Source: Chloroflexia bacterium
Lineage (GTDB): Bacteria > Chloroflexota > Chloroflexia > QHBQ01 > JADMIH01
NCBI GenBank assembly: GCA_025927935.1
Contig: JAICKM010000457.1
Span: 1-5,905, forward strand
DNA length: 5,905 nucleotides
Reading direction: 5' to 3'
A program made the translations under genes and the position numbers. This document shows positions 1 through 3,013 of the stretch, one piece after another. Position 1 is the stretch's first letter, and every line of letters starts with the position of its first letter. The notes under the pieces were generated by a model, which saw only the letters and a program-made list of their open reading frames with translations, was not told the DNA's origin and did no database searches.

Positions 1-105
1 CATCATATATTATTATTATTTTTTTTTTTTTAATTTAAATAAAAACTCTTGTGTGTTTGTGGGTGGGGGGGGGGGGGGGGGGGGCTTGGCGGGGGGGCGG
101 GGGGG
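1..105. other. Low-complexity contig edge, probable sequencing or assembly artefact
   Basis: The first ~55 bases are almost entirely A and T, with a run of T from about 19 to 31. Next comes a GT-rich stretch, then an almost unbroken run of G (65-84), then G tracts broken by single C or CTT (85-107). The flanking genome is GC-rich coding DNA without homopolymers. The graded change from T/A to GT to G, at the very edge of the window and inside what should be coding sequence of the minus-strand gene starting at 183, fits degraded base calls at a contig end better than a biological element. A genuine G-tract cannot be excluded without reads. Confidence 0.75.
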
Positions 106-183
106 GGTTCCCACCCGCTGGCCAACCAGCCCCGCCACGACCAGGGCCGCGAAGATGAGAAAGAACTTCGAAGCCTGGGTCAT
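106..183 (-). CDS. N-terminus of an unidentified membrane-anchored or secreted protein (partial)
   Basis: An ATG at 183-181 opens a frame whose first residues are MTQASKFF, then a hydrophobic stretch (LIFAALVVAGLVG, about residues 9-21) and then QRVG. This looks like a signal peptide or single N-terminal membrane anchor after a short N-terminus with one lysine. The frame then enters the poly-C (minus-strand) artefact, so codons beyond about residue 26 cannot be trusted; an in-frame TAA at 18-16 is probably meaningless. The start lies 6 nt after the stop of the HHE-DUF2249 gene, so it is likely co-transcribed with it. Such an anchor would suit a periplasmic cytochrome, a copper protein or an SCO-like protein, but nothing visible identifies it. 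The start is moderately supported; the product is unknown. Confidence 0.5.
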
Positions 184-189
184 GGCGCA

Positions 190-945
190 CTAATGGGCGA
201 CGGCCAGGGACTGCGCACCGGCGGCGCGGGCGGCGTCCGTCTTGCCGATGCGCACGCGCCAGACTTCCGGCCCTTGCTCCAGGTAGTCCCAGGTGAACTC
301 GCCCTCGTGCTCGACCTTGAACTGATAGTAGAGCGGCTTGGGATCGTGGTCGTTGACCAGGACAAAGGCCGCGCCGGGGCCGAGTTGGGCGAAGGTCTCG
401 AAGATGGTGCTGTGGCGGCGTGCGGGCGGCATGGGGCGCACGTCGAGCGTGATCGCTTCGGGGGCGGCGCTCTCGTAGGTCTCGTGCATACCGTCCAGGA
501 TGCGCTGCTGCTCCGCGACGGGCACGTACTGCTCGAACAGCGGGATGTAGACGCGCTCTTCCTTCTCCAGGTGCAACTGGAAGATGGCCTCGATCTTCAG
601 GCTGAGGCGGTTCAGGCGGGCCTGCACGGCGGGCCGGGCTTCGGCGGGGGCGGTCTCCAGTTCGTGGACCGTCTCCTGGATGTGGCGGATGTATTCCTGG
701 ATGAACTCGTGGTCGACGCTCATGGTGGCGGTGGGCCGGCCATAGGTGCGCACCAGGGGATCGACCGCCGGGTACATATGCTGCTCTTCGCCGACCGCGT
801 GGGGCAGCAGGTCGCCGGTCAGGAAGGTGACGAGCCCGCGCGGGTCGGCCTCCGGCAAGCCCTCGACAAGCGCGGTGACGTGGTTGGTCAGGGTGTTCAG
901 CATCTCCTGATGGTGGTTGTGAATGGCTTCGCTAATCTGGCTCAT
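190..945 (-). CDS. Hemerythrin-HHE and DUF2249 two-domain protein
   Basis: This 251-residue soluble protein has an N-terminal HHE four-helix di-iron domain (about residues 5-145) and a C-terminal DUF2249 domain (about 165-235). Candidate iron ligands are H12, H49-xxx-E53, H79 and H125-xxx-E129, the usual HHE pattern. The DUF2249 part begins with the typical LDVRPMPPARRH and continues through FVLVNDHDPKPLYYQF to VWRVRIGK. HHE domains bind a di-iron centre and, depending on the protein, sense or bind O2 or NO, or repair iron centres. DUF2249 proteins often lie beside denitrification and NO-response genes; their biochemistry is poorly known. The frame is open to 1035, but I chose the ATG at 945 because TAAGGAGA (961-954) sits 8 nt upstream and the HHE domain begins right after it. 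The gene lies 55 nt downstream of the DUF59 gene and 6 nt before the next start, so it is probably in the same operon. The domain calls are confident; the NO-related role is inferred. Confidence 0.93.
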   Translation of the reverse strand: MSQISEAIHNHHQEMLNTLTNHVTALVEGLPEADPRGLVTFLTGDLLPHAVGEEQHMYPAVDPLVRTYGRPTATMSVDHEFIQEYIRHIQETVHELETAPAEARPAVQARLNRLSLKIEAIFQLHLEKEERVYIPLFEQYVPVAEQQRILDGMHETYESAAPEAITLDVRPMPPARRHSTIFETFAQLGPGAAFVLVNDHDPKPLYYQFKVEHEGEFTWDYLEQGPEVWRVRIGKTDAARAAGAQSLAVAH

Positions 946-1000
946 GACAGAGATCTCCTTAAATCCTTGCTTTTGTGGTGGATGGATGGCGAAACAGGGT

Positions 1001-1354
1001 TTAATCGGGCCAGCCCAGTTCCTGGCGGGCGACACGCGACATGCGCTCCGGCCCCCAGGGCGGGTCCCACACCAGGTGCACCGCGACGGTGCGCACGTCG
1101 AGCATCTCGCCGCGGATCGACTCCTCGACTTGCTCGGTCAGGTAGTCGTGCAGCGGGCAGGCCGGCGTGGTCATGGTCATCTCGATCCGCACCAGGCCGT
1201 CGTCCACATCCAGATCGTAGACCAGGCCGAGATCGACGATGTTGATGCCGAGTTCGGGATCGATCACGTCATAGAGGCAGCCGAGGGCTTGCTGATGGGC
1301 CGCATCGGCGGCAAACAGGTTAGGCGTGTCGAGCAGGGTCGGTGCGATTTTCAT
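1001..1354 (-). CDS. DUF59/MIP18 family iron-sulfur assembly protein
   Basis: This 117-residue cytoplasmic protein belongs to the DUF59/MIP18 family (relatives: SufT, PaaD), which helps build or deliver Fe-S clusters. Visible family signatures are the D32-P-E34 motif followed by LGINIVDLGLVYDL, T63-P-A-C66-P with the conserved cysteine, and a C-terminal WDPPWGPERMS block (96-106). The length matches stand-alone family members. The start is the ATG at 1354: AAGGAA (1368-1363) lies 8 nt upstream, and the codon overlaps the stop of the preceding DUF1858 gene as ATGA, implying translational coupling. An upstream extension of the frame to 1582 runs antisense-free through that neighbouring gene and has no family similarity. 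Its place between a DUF1858 protein and an HHE-DUF2249 protein suggests maintenance of Fe-S or iron centres under nitrosative or oxidative stress; the client protein is unknown. Confidence 0.92.
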   Translation of the reverse strand: MKIAPTLLDTPNLFAADAAHQQALGCLYDVIDPELGINIVDLGLVYDLDVDDGLVRIEMTMTTPACPLHDYLTEQVEESIRGEMLDVRTVAVHLVWDPPWGPERMSRVARQELGWPD

Positions 1355-1575
1355 GAGGCAGGTTCCTTGGATGGTCGAATAGCGAGTTGGAGCGCGGCGA
1401 GCAGCGGGTCCAGGGCCAGGTTGTAGTTGGACGCGATGTCGGCGAGTTGCTCGAAAGGGGCGATAGGGCAGCCCACGCAGGCCAGGCGATAGCGCAGGAA
1501 CACAGGCACGGTCTCCGGCCAGCGTTCCAGCACGTCGGCAATGGTTAAATTGGCGGTGAGCGGTGATTGATCCAT
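1351..1575 (-). CDS. DUF1858-type small CxxC protein
   Basis: This 74-residue protein resembles the DUF1858 domain, a small helical fold also seen next to hybrid-cluster proteins and at the N-terminus of ScdA/RIC-type iron-centre repair proteins. It starts with the usual LTIADVLERWPETVPVFLRY pattern. It keeps the family CxxC as C33-V-G-C36-P, then PFEQLADIASNYNL in place of the more usual ETLEEAA-type segment, and ends with a second helix (LDPLLAALQLAI). The paired cysteines could form a redox disulfide or contact metal. I chose the ATG at 1575 because AAAGGGA (1588-1582) is 6 nt upstream; the frame opens 11 codons earlier, at 1608, without a better site. The stop overlaps the DUF59 start as ATGA. 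It is the first gene of the putative operon behind the palindrome at 1624-1639. The family call is good; the function is inferred. Confidence 0.85.
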   Translation of the reverse strand: MDQSPLTANLTIADVLERWPETVPVFLRYRLACVGCPIAPFEQLADIASNYNLALDPLLAALQLAIRPSKEPAS

Positions 1576-1581
1576 GACGCA

Positions 1582-1588
1582 TCCCTTT
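1582..1588 (-). promoter_or_regulatory. Ribosome binding site of the DUF1858 gene
   Basis: AAAGGGA on the minus strand lies 6 nt before the ATG at 1575. It decides the start in favour of this ATG over the upstream in-frame ATG at 1608. It also fits within the short leader predicted from the -10 box at 1602-1597. Confidence 0.6.
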
Positions 1589-1596
1589 CTGCTTTC

Positions 1597-1602
1597 AGGA
1601 TA
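1597..1602 (-). promoter_or_regulatory. Candidate -10 box (TATCCT) of the DUF1858-DUF59-HHE/DUF2249 operon
   Basis: TATCCT matches four of six positions of TATAAT. With the standard 6-nt gap, transcription would begin at an A at 1590, giving a 15-nt leader that contains the ribosome binding site. A start at 1590 puts the centre of the palindrome (1631/1632) at -41.5, where class II Crp/Fnr activators overlap the -35 region. No TTGACA-like -35 is present, as expected for an activator-dependent promoter. The box alone is weak; the geometry raises confidence. Confidence 0.5.
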
Positions 1603-1623
1603 CGCCAAAGGACGGCGTGTGTC

Positions 1624-1639
1624 TTTGCGCTAGCGCAAA
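1624..1639. promoter_or_regulatory. Perfect 16-bp palindrome, candidate Crp/Fnr-family operator
   Basis: TTTGCGCTAGCGCAAA is a perfect inverted repeat with no mismatches. It sits in the 89-nt gap between the regulator stop (1665) and the DUF1858 start (1575). Size and symmetry match the two-half-site operators of Crp/Fnr dimers, with a TTGCG-N4-CGCAA core analogous in layout to the FNR box TTGAT-N4-ATCAA but different in bases. A regulator of that family is encoded immediately upstream and is the obvious candidate binder. No second copy of this palindrome was seen in the other intergenic gaps of the window. As a short GC hairpin without a following U tract it is not a convincing terminator. 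Confidence 0.7.
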
Positions 1640-1664
1640 TAAACGGCCGGCGGGGCGGGCAATT

Positions 1665-2402
1665 TCAGGAACCGGGGGCGGCGGGGCCGCCGGGCGGCAA
1701 GTCTTCGGCGATCTCGACCAGGCTGTGCGGGCGGCGCAGCACCACGCGCTCGCGCCCGCTCTCGATCAGGCCCGCTTGCTCCCAGCGGCTGAGGATGCGG
1801 CTGACGGTGAACAGGGTGGTGCCGGTCATTTCGGCCAGGTCCTGGCGGGAGAGGGTGAGATCCAGCAGCAGGCCGCCCTCGACGCGGCGACCCACCTGGG
1901 GCACCAGGCGCAGCAGGGCGCGAGCCACGCGGCGCTCGACGCGCTCGGTGGCAAGTTCGCGGTAGCGGTCCTGGAACTCATGGACCCGTGCGACGACGAT
2001 GCCCAGCGCGTTGAGTGTGAGGTGGGGGAAGCGTTCCATGAGGTCAGTGATCGTGGCGCTGTCCCAGCCGAGCGCGACACAGGCATCGGCGGCCTGAGCC
2101 GAGGCCGGGTAAACCGCCTCGCCCAGGGCGGCCACCGCGCCGAACATCTCGCCGGGGCTGACCACGCGCAAGATGATCTGCTGGCCCTCCGGGGTGATCT
2201 GGGTCATCTTGACCTGCCCAGCCAGCAACACGTAGAGCACAGCGGCCGGTTGGCCCTGGTGGAACAAAAAGGCATCGGTCGCCGCATAGCGCCGCCGCCC
2301 CATGCGCGCGATCTCACGCAGCTCTGCCGGGGGCAGATCGCGAAAGAGGCGCGCCTTTTGCAAATAAGTGAGGTCTTCGGGTACGGGACTTGCACTGCTC
2401 AT
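1665..2402 (-). CDS. Crp/Fnr-family transcriptional regulator
   Basis: This 245-residue DNA-binding regulator has an N-terminal cyclic-nucleotide-binding-type beta-barrel sensor domain (about residues 15-125, including FLFHQGQPAAVLYVLLAGQV and SPGEMFGAVAALGE), a long dimerisation helix (about 128-155) and a C-terminal winged helix-turn-helix (about 155-226, with TLSRQDLAEMTGTTLFTVSR). Only one cysteine (C108) is present, so it has no FNR-type [4Fe-4S] cluster; ligand and signal are unknown. In the recognition helix, the positions of E. coli CRP R180, E181 and R185 align by eye to L197, F198 and R202, so operator preference should differ from TGTGA or TTGAT. The frame is open to 2477. I prefer the ATG at 2402 because TACAAT (2414-2409) would make transcription start on that ATG, and the family fold starts just after it; ATG 2420 is the alternative. 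It is divergent from an HHE gene and upstream of the DUF1858 operon, and is probably their regulator (inferred). Confidence 0.93.
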   Translation of the reverse strand: MSSASPVPEDLTYLQKARLFRDLPPAELREIARMGRRRYAATDAFLFHQGQPAAVLYVLLAGQVKMTQITPEGQQIILRVVSPGEMFGAVAALGEAVYPASAQAADACVALGWDSATITDLMERFPHLTLNALGIVVARVHEFQDRYRELATERVERRVARALLRLVPQVGRRVEGGLLLDLTLSRQDLAEMTGTTLFTVSRILSRWEQAGLIESGRERVVLRRPHSLVEIAEDLPPGGPAAPGS

Positions 2403-2408
2403 GTATAG

Positions 2409-2414
2409 ATTGTA
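2409..2414 (-). promoter_or_regulatory. Candidate -10 box (TACAAT) for a leaderless regulator mRNA
   Basis: TACAAT matches TATAAT at five of six positions. Exactly six bases (CTATAC) separate it from the ATG at 2402, so the expected transcription start is the A of the start codon. No Shine-Dalgarno sequence precedes that ATG, which fits a leaderless message. There is no clear -35 (TACCGG at 17-bp spacing). The box lies inside an imperfect TGTA-N7-TACA dyad (2402-2416) that could be a binding site for autoregulation, but that is speculative. Confidence 0.5.
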
Positions 2415-2431
2415 CACCATATAGGCGCACG

Positions 2432-2457
2432 CCGGTACCGGGCGATCCCGGCACCGG
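2432..2457 (+). promoter_or_regulatory. GC-rich stem-loop just before the ribosome binding site of the plus-strand HHE gene
   Basis: CCGGTACCGGG (2432-2442) and CCCGGCACCGG (2447-2457) pair at 10 of 11 positions (one A-C mismatch, 2437/2452) around a CGAT tetraloop. The 3' arm ends at 2457, directly abutting the AAAGGAG ribosome binding site at 2458-2464. If transcription starts upstream, the hairpin would form at the end of the leader and could affect ribosome access or message stability. As DNA it could instead be an operator in the divergent intergenic region. There is no U tract, so it is not an intrinsic terminator. Confidence 0.5.
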
Positions 2458-2464
2458 AAAGGAG
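2458..2464 (+). promoter_or_regulatory. Ribosome binding site of the plus-strand HHE gene
   Basis: AAAGGAG lies 11 nt before the ATG at 2476, somewhat longer than the spacing of the other genes here. It supports that ATG as the start and directly follows the stem-loop at 2432-2457. Confidence 0.6.
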
Positions 2465-2475
2465 TCGGCGAATTC

Positions 2476-2940
2476 ATGAAACGGCACCCTAGTTTGCGCG
2501 ATCTTTCGAGCGATCATCACCAGGGCCTGGTCCAGGCCCGGCGGCTGGTGCAGGCGGCCGAGGGCACGCTGCCGGTCCCGGGGGACAGCGCGGCAGGCGT
2601 GGTCCACGACTTCCTGCACTTCTGGGCGGAAGAGATTAACCACCACTTTCGGGAGGAAGAGGAGGTGCTGCTGCCTGCGTTCGCCCGCTATGGCGACCCC
2701 GCCGCCGCCCCGGTGGTGCGGATGCTCGTCGAGCATGTGCGCATCCGCCGCCTAGTCGACGATTTGCAGACCCAACTGGCCGGGGGCGCGCCGGAACCCG
2801 CGACGATGCAGGCCACCGGCGATTTGCTGCGCGAGCATATCCGCCATGAGGAGAACGTGGTTTTCCCGCTGATCGAAACGACCATGCCGGAAGACGCGCT
2901 GGCCTTGCTGGCGCAGCAGCTTCTTCAGTATACATCGTGA
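2476..2940 (+). CDS. Hemerythrin-like HHE domain protein
   Basis: This 154-residue single-domain soluble protein has the HHE four-helix bundle. Candidate di-iron ligands are H14/H15 in the first helix (SSDHHQGL), H57-xxx-E61 (HHFREEEEVLLP), H87 (LVEHVRIR) and H121-xxx-E125 (EHIRHEENVVFP), a complete set in the usual order. No membrane segment or signal peptide is seen. HHE proteins bind O2 or NO at a di-iron site or act in iron-centre repair; which applies here cannot be read from sequence. It is divergently transcribed from the Crp/Fnr regulator across a 73-nt gap, so shared control is likely. It is not a copy of the HHE-DUF2249 protein: the two align only around the ligand motifs and this one lacks DUF2249. 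The protease gene follows 73 nt downstream. A stem-loop covers its stop codon. Confidence 0.93.
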   Translation: MKRHPSLRDLSSDHHQGLVQARRLVQAAEGTLPVPGDSAAGVVHDFLHFWAEEINHHFREEEEVLLPAFARYGDPAAAPVVRMLVEHVRIRRLVDDLQTQLAGGAPEPATMQATGDLLREHIRHEENVVFPLIETTMPEDALALLAQQLLQYTS

Positions 2941-2951
2941 AACGATATATA
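2929..2951 (+). repeat. AT-rich inverted repeat across the HHE stop codon
   Basis: TATACATCGT (2929-2938) and ACGATATATA (2942-2951) pair at nine of ten positions, with a GAA triloop at 2939-2941 that includes the last two bases of the TGA stop. It is AT-rich in GC-rich surroundings and lacks a U tract, so it is a poor intrinsic terminator. It may be an RNA 3'-end structure, a protein-binding site or part of the promoter for the protease gene. Confidence 0.4.
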
Positions 2952-2999
2952 GGTATGTTCCTTGCTATAGAGTCCGGTAGAGACTTGCCCGTCCATAGT

Positions 3000-3005
3000 A
3001 AGGAG
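3000..3005 (+). promoter_or_regulatory. Ribosome binding site of the protease gene
   Basis: AAGGAG lies 8 nt before the ATG at 3014 and fixes that start. In the rest of the gap (2941-2999) I see no convincing -35/-10 pair; TATAGA at 2966-2971 is the best -10-like hexamer. Confidence 0.65.
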
Positions 3006-3013
3006 CAACGACA

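Noticed and set aside
60..107. G-quadruplex or telomere-like element
   Set aside because: Uninterrupted G homopolymer next to T/A homopolymer at the sequence edge fits base-calling failure, with no repeated unit.
946..1035. 30-residue N-terminal extension of the HHE-DUF2249 protein
   Set aside because: It would overlap the end of the DUF59 gene and has no homologous look; the ATG at 945 has an ideal ribosome binding site.
49..1245. Long plus-strand open frame opposite the DUF59 and HHE-DUF2249 genes
   Set aside because: It starts in the poly-G artefact, has Gly/Arg/Ala-rich low-complexity protein and is antisense to genes with clear domains and ribosome binding sites; a GC-bias shadow.
1602..1618. 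ACGCC...GGCGT inverted repeat as terminator of the regulator gene
   Set aside because: Only 5 bp with a 7-nt loop and no U tract; it falls between the proposed operator and the -10 box.
1665..2402. FNR-type oxygen sensor with an iron-sulfur cluster
   Set aside because: Only one cysteine in the protein, so no four-cysteine cluster site.
2493..2503. TTTGCGCGATC as a second copy of the regulator half-site
   Set aside because: Single half-site inside the HHE coding region without the symmetric partner; probably chance.
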